Shown here piece by piece: positions 27,790-37,600 of a stretch of DNA of 39,229 nucleotides (positions within the stretch are counted from its first letter, which is position 1; each line of letters begins with the position of its first letter). The notes under the pieces were generated by a model. The model was not told the DNA's origin. It saw nothing but the letters and a program-made list of their open reading frames with translations, and made no database searches. This DNA is from Woeseiaceae bacterium. Lineage in GTDB: Bacteria; Pseudomonadota; Gammaproteobacteria; Steroidobacterales; Woeseiaceae. The stretch covers positions 1 to 39,229 of the forward strand of contig JAJFKQ010000237.1 of assembly GCA_021773155.1 (NCBI GenBank). The letters run 5' to 3'. Made by a program: the position numbers and the translations under genes.

Positions 27790-28754
27790 CCTATTCGCGC
27801 ATCGTTGGAACGGGACGATATCTCCCCGAACGAATCATGACGAACGCCGATCTTGAAAAGATCATCGACACCACAGACGAATGGATTCGCACGCGAACCG
27901 GTGTGGAACGTCGGCATGTGTGCGCCGAAGGCGAGACAACCTCTGATATGTGTATCGAAGCGGCGAAAGTTGCGATCGAAGATGCCGGCATTGATGTAAC
28001 CGACATCGATATGGTGATTGCCGGCACGACGACACCAGATCTGATCTTTCCCAATATTTCGACCATTATTCAGCACAAGCTGGGCATACCGGCTTGTACG
28101 GCGTTCAGTCTTGAGGCTGCGTGCACAGGTTTTATCTATGCGCTGACCACCGCCGATAAATTCATCAAGGCGGGCGAAGCAAAATGTGCTTTGGTCCTGG
28201 GTGCAGAATGCATTACCAAACTGGTTGACTGGAACGATCGTAATACCTGTGTGTTATTTGGTGACGGTGCGGGTGCAGTCATTCTCAAGCCATCGGAGGA
28301 GCAGGGCATTATTTCCTGCCATCTCGGCGCGGACGGTCAGTACAAGGACCTGCTGTATTATCCGGTAGGTGCATCCAACAATCTCGCAGCTGCTGGTACC
28401 GATGCCGCCAGGATCATGATGACCGGCAACGACGTGTTCAAGGTTGCTGTGAAGACACTGGGTAAAATCGCAGCGGAAACGCTTGAAGATGCCGGCGTCA
28501 TCAAAGAAGACCTCGACTGGCTGGTGCCGCACCAGGCGAATATTCGCATCATTCAGGCGATGGCAAAACGCCTCGACATGCCGATGGAAAAAGTCATCCT
28601 GACGGTTCAGGACCACGGCAACACATCAGCAGCCTCGGTGCCGATGGCACTTGATGTCGGAATACGTGATGGCCGGCTTAAACCCGGTCAGCTGATTCTG
28701 ATGGAAGCGTTCGGTGGCGGATTTACCTGGGGCTCGGTGCTGATGCGCCTCTAA
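27786..28754 (+). CDS. fabH: Beta-ketoacyl-ACP synthase III
   Basis: 322 aa; 'SRIVGTGRYLPERIMTNADLEK', 'AFSLEAACTGFIYAL' (catalytic Cys), 'WLVPHQANIRII', 'GNTSAASVPMAL'. Confidence 0.97.
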   Translation: MTYSRIVGTGRYLPERIMTNADLEKIIDTTDEWIRTRTGVERRHVCAEGETTSDMCIEAAKVAIEDAGIDVTDIDMVIAGTTTPDLIFPNISTIIQHKLGIPACTAFSLEAACTGFIYALTTADKFIKAGEAKCALVLGAECITKLVDWNDRNTCVLFGDGAGAVILKPSEEQGIISCHLGADGQYKDLLYYPVGASNNLAAAGTDAARIMMTGNDVFKVAVKTLGKIAAETLEDAGVIKEDLDWLVPHQANIRIIQAMAKRLDMPMEKVILTVQDHGNTSAASVPMALDVGIRDGRLKPGQLILMEAFGGGFTWGSVLMRL

Positions 28755-28815
28755 AAGATAAGGTGACAGTGACCCTAACTCCTGCGGAGTTAGGGTCACT
28801 GTCACCTTATCTTTT
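28753..28815. repeat. Perfect 30-bp-arm palindrome, REP-like or terminator-like element
   Basis: AAAAGATAAGGTGACAGTGACCCTAACTCC - TGC - GGAGTTAGGGTCACTGTCACCTTATCTTTT; 30/30 complementary, 3-nt loop, occupying the whole fabH/YkvA-like convergent junction. Confidence 0.95.
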
Positions 28816-29360
28816 TACCAGAGTTTACTTTTCTGTTGCTGCGCTGAGCGGCGTTGCATGCGTTGATGCAGCTGTTGTCGCTGACGATCAATTCGGTCAC
28901 GTCGAATAGCCGGATCGATATCCTTTCCCTTGTCATCGTCGTAGTCATCGCGAAACTGACAAAAGTCTTCATAAGCGATGCGAACATGGTGTAATTCGCG
29001 CACCACAAGTTCGATGATGATGACGTCATCGAGATAACCAATGACCGGTATATGATCGGGCAGAATGTCCTCGGGATCGGCAAAGTAGATGAACGTTGCG
29101 AGCAAGCGTTCACGATCGGCCTCGGGCAAGTGCCATTCGTCATCGGTCAGCATGCTGATCAGAGACTCGAGCTCGGGTATACGCTTGCTGACAAAGTCCG
29201 GTAATGGCTCGTTTTGACGAATCTCATCAAGTACGACGTTGACTGCGTCAATGATTTCCGATTCATCGGCATCACGTACGGCACGACGCGATTGTTGCAG
29301 CGCCTTACGGAAGAAATTCAGGTCGCTGTCACTTAACTCAAAGGAGATTTCCATCGTCAT
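28815..29360 (-). CDS. YkvA-like / DUF1232 domain-containing protein
   Basis: 181 aa; 'LLATFIYFADPEDILPDHIPVIGYLDDVIIIELVVREL' matches the DUF1232 pattern. Confidence 0.8.
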   Translation of the reverse strand: MTMEISFELSDSDLNFFRKALQQSRRAVRDADESEIIDAVNVVLDEIRQNEPLPDFVSKRIPELESLISMLTDDEWHLPEADRERLLATFIYFADPEDILPDHIPVIGYLDDVIIIELVVRELHHVRIAYEDFCQFRDDYDDDKGKDIDPAIRRDRIDRQRQQLHQRMQRRSAQQQKSKLW

Positions 29361-29439
29361 GCGCGCAGGCTACCGGGAAGTCCCTATATCGGTCAATGCA
29401 TGATGGTTTACCATGGACGCAGGTAGACAGGCTCCAGAT

Positions 29440-30096
29440 ATGAAAACGAAACTGATCATTGGCAACAAAAACTACTCATCGTGGTCGCTACGCGTCTGGT
29501 TGTTGCTTAAAGAGGCGGGAATTCCGTTCGAAGAACACCGGATCGCGCTGGATACGCCAACGGCCACGAATGACATCAAATGCTTCTCGGCAGCCGGTTG
29601 TGTGCCCGTGCTGCAGCTTGACGACCTGACCGTTTGGGACACGCTCGCCATTGCTGAAACGGTGGCAGAGCGCTGGCCGGAGAAAAACCTCTGGCCGACC
29701 GATCCGGCGATGCGTGCACACGCCCGCTCAATTTGCGCGGAAATGCACTCCAGCTTTCCACATCTGCGCGCCTGTATGCCGATGAATTGTCGCGCGATGG
29801 GTCGCAAAGTCCCATTGCCGGACGAACTCGGAGATGATATCGATCGCATCATCGCAATATGGGCCGAGTGTCATCGTAAATACGGCGATTTGGGCGGCTG
29901 GCTCTTCGGTGATTTCTCTATAGCTGATGCGATGTTCGCACCTGTGGTGTTGCGTTTCAGAACCTACGGCATCAATCTTCCGGAGTCCGCTGGATTTTAT
30001 CCGCACCGCTTGCTGGAGAGCGAAGCAATGCAGGAGTGGCTGTTGTCGGCGGAATCAGAAACCGAAGTTATCGACAGAGAAGAAACAGGTCAGTGA
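29440..30096 (+). CDS. Glutathione S-transferase family protein
   Basis: 'MKTKLIIGNKNYSSWSLRVWLLLKEAGIPFEEHRI' thioredoxin-like N-domain and GST C-domain. ORF track start 29413 is less likely. Confidence 0.9.
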   Translation: MKTKLIIGNKNYSSWSLRVWLLLKEAGIPFEEHRIALDTPTATNDIKCFSAAGCVPVLQLDDLTVWDTLAIAETVAERWPEKNLWPTDPAMRAHARSICAEMHSSFPHLRACMPMNCRAMGRKVPLPDELGDDIDRIIAIWAECHRKYGDLGGWLFGDFSIADAMFAPVVLRFRTYGINLPESAGFYPHRLLESEAMQEWLLSAESETEVIDREETGQ

Positions 30097-31109
30097 CACA
30101 ACGCCTACTTATCATTGCCGCGGCAGTCGCGGCAACCAGTTCTGCCTATGCGGCAATTTATGAATTGCCACCAGAAGGTCAGGATGTTGTGGGCGCACTA
30201 TCGACGATCGTCGCAACCTATGACGATACGCTGGTCGACATCGCACGACGTCACGGTCTGGGTTATCAGGATATTGTGCGTGCCAATCCGGATGTAAATG
30301 TCTGGGTGCCCGGTGAGGGTACGGAAGTTGTATTACCCAATCGATTCGTATTGCCGCCCGGACCGCGGACCGGCCTCGTTCTGAATCTCGCTGAATACCG
30401 TATGTACTACTACCCGGAAGCAAAAGCCGGGGAGCCTGCAAGAGTCCATACCTATCCCATGAGTATTGGTCGCATGGACTGGGAAACCCCGCTGGGTCTG
30501 ACACAAATTACGGCTATGGCGAAGCATCCAGCCTGGTATCCGCCACAGTCAGTTCGGGATGAACACGCCGCAGACGGAGACCCGTTACCACGCATAGTGC
30601 CGGCCGGACCAAAGAATCCGTTGGGTACGCGCGCGTTGCGCCTGGGGATTCCGGGCTATCTGATACATGGTACCAACCGTCCGGCTGGTGTTGGTATGCG
30701 CGTCTCGCACGGCTGTATTCGCATGTTCCCTGAGGACGTCGAATTTCTGTTCGAGAGGATTAGCGTCAAGACGGCAGTGCGCATCATTGATGTGCCGGTA
30801 AAGATGGGCTGGGATGGTGAGGCGCTGGTGGCCGAAGTACATCCGTTGCTGGAAGTTCCGCAGCCACTTGTGGAAGAGTCTCTTGAGAAAATTGAACAAC
30901 TGGATGCCGACGTCGAGCTTCCGGAGGTGGAATTTGTCAGCAAGGATCCACTGACACACGTCACCGAACAGTTCATTACGGCAACGGCCGAGAGGCCGGG
31001 TCAGCTTGACTGGGATCTTATCGAGGCCCTGGTCGAACGTTCAGACGGTATTCCAAACGCTGTTGGGACAGGCATAAAAAACGCCGCGACAAGCGCGGCG
31101 TCCGAATAG
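30093..31109 (+). CDS. L,D-transpeptidase (ErfK/YbiS/YcfS/YnhG family) with N-terminal LysM-like region
   Basis: Signal peptide 'MTQRLLIIAAAVAATSSAYA', LysM-like 'DTLVDIARRHGLGYQDIVRANPDVNVWVPGEGTEVVLP', catalytic 'IHGTNRPAGVGMRVSHGCIRMFPEDVE'. GTG 30093 overlaps the upstream stop; the ORF track start at 30036 is too early. Confidence 0.9.
   Translation: MTQRLLIIAAAVAATSSAYAAIYELPPEGQDVVGALSTIVATYDDTLVDIARRHGLGYQDIVRANPDVNVWVPGEGTEVVLPNRFVLPPGPRTGLVLNLAEYRMYYYPEAKAGEPARVHTYPMSIGRMDWETPLGLTQITAMAKHPAWYPPQSVRDEHAADGDPLPRIVPAGPKNPLGTRALRLGIPGYLIHGTNRPAGVGMRVSHGCIRMFPEDVEFLFERISVKTAVRIIDVPVKMGWDGEALVAEVHPLLEVPQPLVEESLEKIEQLDADVELPEVEFVSKDPLTHVTEQFITATAERPGQLDWDLIEALVERSDGIPNAVGTGIKNAATSAASE
31076..31101 (-). 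terminator. Rho-independent terminator for the minus-strand lipoprotein gene, lying inside the L,D-transpeptidase CDS
   Basis: Perfect stem ACGCCGCG-N5-CGCGGCGT (31081-31101); on the minus strand it is followed by a T-run (31080-31076). Confidence 0.75.
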
Positions 31110-31128
31110 ATGTTGTTAAGTAGTTAGA

Positions 31129-31428
31129 CTACTTGGACATCGATTTCTTGAACATACGTTCCATGCTCTCGCGGTTTGCTTCGCAGCAAGCCTGAGCTTC
31201 TGTAGCAGCAGACAATGCCTGGTCAGCAGTGCTTTGAGCAGCAGCTGCAGCCTGTCCAGCGCGATCAGCAGAAGCACGTGCAGCTTCCGCAGCAGAAGCT
31301 GCAGCAGCGGCATCAGCAGCAGCACGATCAGCTGTAGCTTTAACATCATCTAAACCGGTTGTTGCGCAGCCTGCGGCCATTGCGAGAAGTACAACGAGTC
31401 CGCTTGCTCTGAGTGCGGTCTTTTTCAT
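31129..31428 (-). CDS. Alanine-zipper (Lpp/OprI-like) outer membrane lipoprotein
   Basis: 99 aa; 'MKKTALRASGLVVLLAMAAGC' lipobox, Ala-rich heptad region, C-terminal Lys ('FKKSMSK'). Confidence 0.85.
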   Translation of the reverse strand: MKKTALRASGLVVLLAMAAGCATTGLDDVKATADRAAADAAAAASAAEAARASADRAGQAAAAAQSTADQALSAATEAQACCEANRESMERMFKKSMSK

Positions 31429-31583
31429 TTGGATGGTCCCTTAATAGTTGGATAAATCAGCAGGCGCATTATTTCCCAAACTGCACGCCGCTGCAATGAA
31501 AATGCCTGTTTTTATTATCATTTGTCGCCCAGGAGCGACATTCATCGTGAATGATTATCAGTCATGAGTAGTGGCACGAGGGA

Positions 31584-31652
31584 GCAGTGGCTGGGCAACC
31601 CGAACCTTTCCGCCTGTGAGTGAAGGAAATGTTCGGGTTGCCCACCCGCTGC
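31584..31652. repeat. REP/MITE-like imperfect palindrome in the lexA upstream region
   Basis: Arms GCAGTGGcTGGGCAACCCGAAC / GTTCGGGTTGCCCAcCCGCTGC: 14-bp perfect core (31592-31605 / 31631-31644), extended outward to about 22 bp with one mismatch and one G-T pair. Confidence 0.8.
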
Positions 31653-31696
31653 GGCGGACGAATACTTTCTCAAGAATGCTTGCACTGCTTGAAGTA

Positions 31697-31712
31697 CTGT
31701 ATATAATCCCAG
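31697..31712 (+). promoter_or_regulatory. LexA-binding SOS box 1 (near-consensus)
   Basis: CTGTATATAATCCCAG: CTGT-N8-CCAG, one mismatch to CTGT-N8-ACAG. Confidence 0.7.
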
Positions 31713-31716
31713 CATA

Positions 31717-31732
31717 CTGTGAATACATACAG
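31717..31732 (+). promoter_or_regulatory. LexA-binding SOS box 2 (consensus)
   Basis: CTGTGAATACATACAG: perfect CTGT-N8-ACAG, 11 nt upstream of the lexA ATG. Confidence 0.9.
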
Positions 31733-31743
31733 GAACTGTTTAA

Positions 31744-32361
31744 ATGCGCGAACTGACCCCCAGACAAAAACAAATTCTCGAATTAATTCAAGATGTTATC
31801 TATGAAACTGGTATGCCGCCGACGCGTGCCGAGATCGCTGCCGAGCTTGGTTTTAAATCGGCCAATGCTGCTGAGGAGCACCTCAGGGCTTTGCAGCGTA
31901 AGGGTGTGCTGGATCTAATCCCTGGCGCATCGCGTGGTATTCAGCTGAAAGATTCTCTGCGTGATCAGATGGGCTTGCCGCTGGTGGGCCGGGTTGCCGC
32001 CGGTAGCCCCATCCTCGCAGAGGAGCATATTGAGACGCATTACAGAATCGATCCGCAGCTGTTTAACCCCAAACCGCATTACCTGTTGCGCGTACAAGGC
32101 ATGAGTATGAAGAACGCCGGCATACTCGATGGTGACTTGGTTGCCGTGCATCGTACGCCCGAGGTTCGCAGTCGACAGATCATTGTTGCGCGTCTTGATG
32201 ATGAAGTAACCGTTAAGCGCTACCGGCAAAACGGTTCGATCGTGTCGCTACTACCCGAGAATGAAGACTTTGAACCCATCATCGTTGACCTGCAGGAACA
32301 GGAACTCGTCATTGAAGGTGTGGTCGTTGGCATTATTCGTGATGGCTTGTCGCTGCATTGA
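31744..32361 (+). CDS. lexA: LexA repressor
   Basis: 205 aa; '[50 protein letters not shown]', '[18 protein letters not shown]' (Ala-Gly cleavage site), '[21 protein letters not shown]'. Confidence 0.97.
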   Translation: MRELTPRQKQILELIQDVIYETGMPPTRAEIAAELGFKSANAAEEHLRALQRKGVLDLIPGASRGIQLKDSLRDQMGLPLVGRVAAGSPILAEEHIETHYRIDPQLFNPKPHYLLRVQGMSMKNAGILDGDLVAVHRTPEVRSRQIIVARLDDEVTVKRYRQNGSIVSLLPENEDFEPIIVDLQEQELVIEGVVVGIIRDGLSLH

Positions 32362-32373
32362 TGAGTTCGCAGA

Positions 32374-33009
32374 GTGAGTCTGGAAAAAGTCCTCGAGAAC
32401 CCGCGAGTCTGGCGGGGCAGCAGTCAGGTCGGCACCCGATCAGGACTGGCCAGTGGTTATCCAGAACTCGATCGTTGCCTGCCCGGGGGTGGTTGGCCAC
32501 CTGAGGCGTTAACGGAGATCCTGATCGGGCAATACGGCATCGGTGAACTGCGTTTATTAATGCCGGCGCTGGCACGACTTAGTGCTGAAGAAGCGCAAAC
32601 CTATTGCGGTGAACACACCGAACCTCGCTGGATAGCCTGGGTAGACCCTCCGTTTCAACCTTATGCACCCGCATTGCAGCAATGTGGTATCGATCTGTCA
32701 CGCGTGCTTATTGTACGACCAAAAGATGACAGCGAATTGTTGTGGTCTGCCGAGCAGGCACTGTCGTCTGGTACGTGTGCAGCCGTATTGTTGTGGCCCG
32801 TTAGTCTCGATGATCAGGCCAGCCGACGTTTGCAACTGGCAGCAGAAAAAGGTCACAGCTGGGCGATTGCATTTCGTCCCTTGAGTGCGCGTCAGCAATC
32901 TTCTGCGGCGGCATTACGTCTGGAGCTGCAATCCACGGAGCAGGGTACTCGTGTTCATATCTTAAAGAATCGTGGTGGACGCCCGGCAGTTTTAGACAGT
33001 CTTCTGTAA
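32374..33009 (+). CDS. imuA: Translesion DNA synthesis-associated protein ImuA
   Basis: 211 aa; 'LASGYPELDRCLPGGGWPPEALTEILI' RecA/SulA-like; between lexA and imuB. Confidence 0.92.
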   Translation: MSLEKVLENPRVWRGSSQVGTRSGLASGYPELDRCLPGGGWPPEALTEILIGQYGIGELRLLMPALARLSAEEAQTYCGEHTEPRWIAWVDPPFQPYAPALQQCGIDLSRVLIVRPKDDSELLWSAEQALSSGTCAAVLLWPVSLDDQASRRLQLAAEKGHSWAIAFRPLSARQQSSAAALRLELQSTEQGTRVHILKNRGGRPAVLDSLL

Positions 33010-33011
33010 CC

Positions 33012-34604
33012 ATGCCACGAGCATGGAAATCGCCCGTCACGTTACGGGACACCGCCCCTACCTCCTCTGCACAACAGCAGGTGCTGCCATTCGCGGAGCC
33101 TGCACTGCTGGCGAAACCATTATCCGTTACGCCTACGCAGGTACGGCGCCTGTGGTTTTGTATCTGGTTATCCAATCTGCCGCTGGAGGCCTGCCAGGCA
33201 TCTGATGAAGCGCTGGCAATTGTTGAAGATCAGCACGGTATCCACCGGGTATTGCAGGCAGATTCTGTAGCTGCAGCGGCAGGGATCATGCCGGGACAGT
33301 CGGCGAATGCTGCGCTCGCATTGTTGCCCGCTTTGCGGCTTGAAGAACGCAGCCTGGTACGTGAGCAGCAAGTGCTTGAAGCGCTGGCAACCTGGCTGGA
33401 GCAGTTTTCCTCGTTTGTAAGCATTGCTGGAAAAGATGTTTTGCTGCTGGAAATTGCAGGCAGCCTGCGATTGTTTGGCGGGCTTTCCAACCTGCGACGA
33501 CAAGTGTCGCAAGGACTTGGCGCACAGGGTTTTTCTGCTGCTATGGCAATAGCGCCCACACCACTGGCTGCAACCTGGCTGGCAAGGGCTGGTCGGCGTG
33601 TCTGTATCCGCGCGGAAGAAAATCTCGGGCCTGCACTACGCAAGTTGCCACTGGATTGTCTGGACTGGCCGGCAGGGCAACGCGAATCTCTGGCGGGCAT
33701 GGGCATTGCCAGTATTGGCGATTGTTTACGTCTGCCACGCGGTGGTTTTGCACGGCGTTTTGGTGCGGAGCGGTTGCTCGAGCTCGATCGCGCACTCGGA
33801 CATTTACCGGATCCGCGTGATTCATGGCGTGCCCCCGAACGTTTCTGTGCCGATTACGAGATGACCGAAGAGCAATCAGACAGTGAGCTACTACTCCATA
33901 TCTGTCGTGAATTATTGCTTTCCCACGAACAGTTTTTGTTGCTACGCCAGCTCGGCACACAGCGTTTGTGTTTCAGTTTTTTTCACCTCAAAAGTACAGC
34001 GACAGAATTACGACTGGGTTCTGCATTTGCCGACCGTTCTCAGGAGCGTTGGTTTGATCTTCTCAAGATTCGTTTCGAGACCTTACGCCTTCCCGAGCCC
34101 GTTATTGCCGTGCGTTTACGCAGTGGCCTGTCACAGCCACTGCAGGCTGAGACGGCCCGACTTTGCTTTGATAACAAAGCGGGAAATGAGAGACGCCGGT
34201 ATTCCATAGCGCAGCTGGCAGAGCGTCTTGTTGCCCGCATCGGGGAGCAGTCAGTGAATGCGCTAACAATGGTCGCCGAGCATCGTCCCGAATACGCGTG
34301 GAAAGTACAAAACCCCTTGTCGGACTGGTCGGCCAGTACTTTGACAACAAGGGACAGCATCAAGCGCCCGTTATGGATGTTGCCGGAGCCAGCCTTGTTA
34401 CCGGCCGACAGTGGTTACCCGTTACACAAAGGGTGCCGGCTAACACTGCTGGAGGGTCCCGAACGACTCGAGACGGGTTGGTGGGATGAACAAAGTATCT
34501 CCCGTGACTACTACACGGCAGTTAACGATGCGGGCATACGCTTATGGATATTTCGTAATCGGCAGCGAACACCGAACTGGTATCTGCATGGCATCTTCGG
34601 GTGA
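33012..34604 (+). CDS. imuB: Y-family DNA polymerase-like protein ImuB
   Basis: 530 aa; 'LWFCIWLSNLPLEAC', 'LLLEIAGSLRLFGGL'; degenerate catalytic motifs as in ImuB; between imuA and dnaE2. Confidence 0.93.
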   Translation: MPRAWKSPVTLRDTAPTSSAQQQVLPFAEPALLAKPLSVTPTQVRRLWFCIWLSNLPLEACQASDEALAIVEDQHGIHRVLQADSVAAAAGIMPGQSANAALALLPALRLEERSLVREQQVLEALATWLEQFSSFVSIAGKDVLLLEIAGSLRLFGGLSNLRRQVSQGLGAQGFSAAMAIAPTPLAATWLARAGRRVCIRAEENLGPALRKLPLDCLDWPAGQRESLAGMGIASIGDCLRLPRGGFARRFGAERLLELDRALGHLPDPRDSWRAPERFCADYEMTEEQSDSELLLHICRELLLSHEQFLLLRQLGTQRLCFSFFHLKSTATELRLGSAFADRSQERWFDLLKIRFETLRLPEPVIAVRLRSGLSQPLQAETARLCFDNKAGNERRRYSIAQLAERLVARIGEQSVNALTMVAEHRPEYAWKVQNPLSDWSASTLTTRDSIKRPLWMLPEPALLPADSGYPLHKGCRLTLLEGPERLETGWWDEQSISRDYYTAVNDAGIRLWIFRNRQRTPNWYLHGIFG

Positions 34605-37600
34605 CCGTTCGATATGCTGAACTGCACGCGCTGAGTAACTTTACGTTCCTGCGCGGCGCCTCCCATCCTGAAGAGCTCGTAGAGACGGCCGCAACGCTTG
34701 GCTACGAAGCACTCGCTATCACCGACGAGTGTTCGATGTCCGGCATTGTGCGAGCACACGCAGCGGCGAAGGAGGCCGGGCTTAAAAAGCTGATTATCGG
34801 TTCCGAGTTACGTTTGCGCAGTGGTCGAAAATTAGTGGTGCTCGCGCAAAATATCAGTGGTTACGCAGCACTTTGCCAGCTCATCTCCAACGCACGGCGC
34901 GCGGCGGAGAAAGGGCATTATGAACTGACACGACTCGACTTCGAAGGCGGCCTGCCTGGCTGCCTGGTGTTATGGGTTCCGGACAATGACCTGACACTTG
35001 ATGTAGAGGATCACTGGATACGAGAAACCTTTCGCGACCGTCTCTGGATAGCCGTTGAATTGCTGGCCGACGGCCGGCAACGAGAGCAACTTGAGAGATT
35101 GCGCGAAGAGGGTCGACGCTTGAAGTTGCCGTTGGTGGCAAGCGGTGATGTCCATATGCATGTTCGCGCACGCCGCATACTGCAGGATGCGGTGACGGCG
35201 ATTCGCAGAGGTATGACGGTTGATACTGCTGGCTTCGCCCTGTATTCCAACGGAGAGCGGCATTTACGTTCGCTCGCCGTGCTTAAGCATACATACCCTG
35301 CGGATCTACTCGCGGAATCGGTGCGCATTGCCGACAGCATCCATTTTTCTCTTGATGAACTCTGTTATGAATATCCTGATGAACTGGTGCCGAGCGGAGC
35401 AACAGCGGGTACTTACTTACGCAAGCTCACCGAGGAGGGTATGCAGCGTCGCTGGCCAGATGGCACTCCGGCCAAGGTTGTCGCACTCGTAGAGTACGAA
35501 TTAAAACTGATCGCAGAGCTTGAATACGAGTCGTATTTTCTAACGGTGCAGGACATCGTTGCTTTTGCCCGTTCAAAAAATATTCTCTGCCAGGGACGAG
35601 GTTCAGCCGCAAATTCGGCCGTGTGTTTTTGTTTGGGGATTACAGAGGTTGATCCCGGACGCATGGCAGTACTGGTGGAACGCTTTATCTCGAAAGAGCG
35701 TAACGAACCACCTGATATCGATGTGGATTTCGAGCACGAACGTCGCGAAGAGGTCATCCAGTACATCTATAACAAGTACGGCCGGGAGCGGGCCGCATTG
35801 GCGGCTACAGTCATTACTTATCGCCCACGCAGTGCGTTGCGTGATATTGGCAAAGTGCTTGGGCTGAGCGACCTGCAGATCAGTCGTCTTTCCCGTTCTA
35901 TGCAGTGGTGGGACGGCAGCAAGGTTGATGACAGCCGTGTCCTCGAAGCCGGGCTCGATCCGGATAGCCCGATTATCCGGCGCCTCATGTACCTGGTTCG
36001 CGAAATTATGGGGTTTCCGCGACATCTTTCGCAGCATGTTGGCGGTTTTGTTATTTCCGACGCACCGCTGTATGAGCTCGTGCCGATCGAAAATGCGACG
36101 ATGCCGGATCGTACGGTCATTCAATGGGAGAAGAATGATCTGGAAGATCTCGGGCTCCTGAAAGTCGATGTCCTGGGCCTGGGAATGCTGACAGCCATTC
36201 GGCGTAGTTTTGATTTGATTCGTAATTTCGATGGTCGGGATTACACCCTGGCGACAATCCCGGCAGAAGATTCGCTGGTGTACGACATGATCTGCGATGG
36301 CGATACGATGGGTGTATTTCAAATCGAGTCACGTGCCCAGATGGCGATGTTGCCCAGACTTAAACCGCGTTGCTACTACGATCTTGTTATTGAGGTAGCG
36401 ATCATCCGACCCGGCCCGATTCAGGGCGACATGGTGCATCCTTATTTGCGTCGCAGGAATGGCGAGGAGGCGGTCGACTATCCCAGTGATGAAGTGAAGG
36501 GTGTGTTGCAACGGACATTGGGCGTACCGATTTTCCAGGAGCAGGTCATGCAACTTGCAGTCGTTGCCGCCGGCTTTACGCCGGGTGAGGCCGATCGATT
36601 GCGACGCGCGATGGCGGCCTGGAAGCGACGAGGTGGATTGGGTCCGTTTGAAGACAAGTTGATAAACGGCATGCGCGAGCGCGGTTACGACGAGAACTTC
36701 GCGCGTCAGATATTTCGGCAGATTGAAGGCTTTGGTGAGTACGGTTTTCCTGAATCACACTCCGCGAGTTTTGCATTACTCGTTTACGTATCGTGCTGGT
36801 TGAAGTGTCATACACCGGCGGCATTCACGTGTGCCCTGTTGAACAGTCAGCCGATGGGTTTTTATTCGGCCTCGCAGCTTGTGCAGGACGTCCGGCGGCA
36901 CGGTGTAGAGGTACGCGCTGTTGGTATAAACGATAGCGATTGGGACTGTACTTTGGAGACCGACGTGGACAATACAGCGGTGCTGAGACTGGGTCTTCGC
37001 ATGGTTAAGGGATTGTCTGAAAATGCGGGGCGAAGAATCGTCGCCGAGCGCAAAAATGGTGCATACCTGCAGGTTCAGCAGTTGCTGGAAAGAGCGCACC
37101 TCGATCAGCGTGAGTTGGGTGTGCTCGCAACTTCGGGTGCTTTGCGTGCGCTGTCTGGTGACCGGCACAAGGCACGCTGGGCCGTCGCGGGAGCCGAGAA
37201 ACCGATGCCGTTATTCCAGTCGATGGACCGTTATGAAGCAGCGCCGCTCTTAAAAAGGCCAACCGAAGGCCAGAATATCGTTGCCGACTATCAAAGTACC
37301 GGCTTGACGCTCGAACGGCATCCGATGTGTTTGTTACGTCGCAATCTGGATCGCTATGACTACGCTACGGCCGAGCGACTGCCCGGCATGAATAATGGTC
37401 AGCGTATCAATGTCGCAGGGCTTGTTATTACCAAGCAGCGTCCTGGAACGGCGAGCGGTGTCACGTTTGTAACGCTGGAAGATGAAACCGGCCAGATCAA
37501 CCTGATTGTCTGGAAGAAAGTCGCAGAGGAATTTCGCTCGGCATTGTTAAATGCCCGCTTGCTCGGCATAGCGGGAGAGCTGCAGATCGAGGGAAAGGTT

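Noticed and set aside
31558-31773. Small ORFs on both strands reading 'SGWATRTFP...VRVA'
   Set aside because: Produced by the palindromic repeat itself, which reads similarly on both strands; not a credible gene.
33012-34604. Loss of Y-family catalytic residues in ImuB as a pseudogene signal
   Set aside because: Catalytic degeneration is the normal state of ImuB.
35603-36322. 239-aa antisense ORF inside dnaE2 on the minus strand
   Set aside because: Lies fully opposite conserved DnaE2 catalytic sequence; composition looks like a mirror frame, with no recognisable domain.
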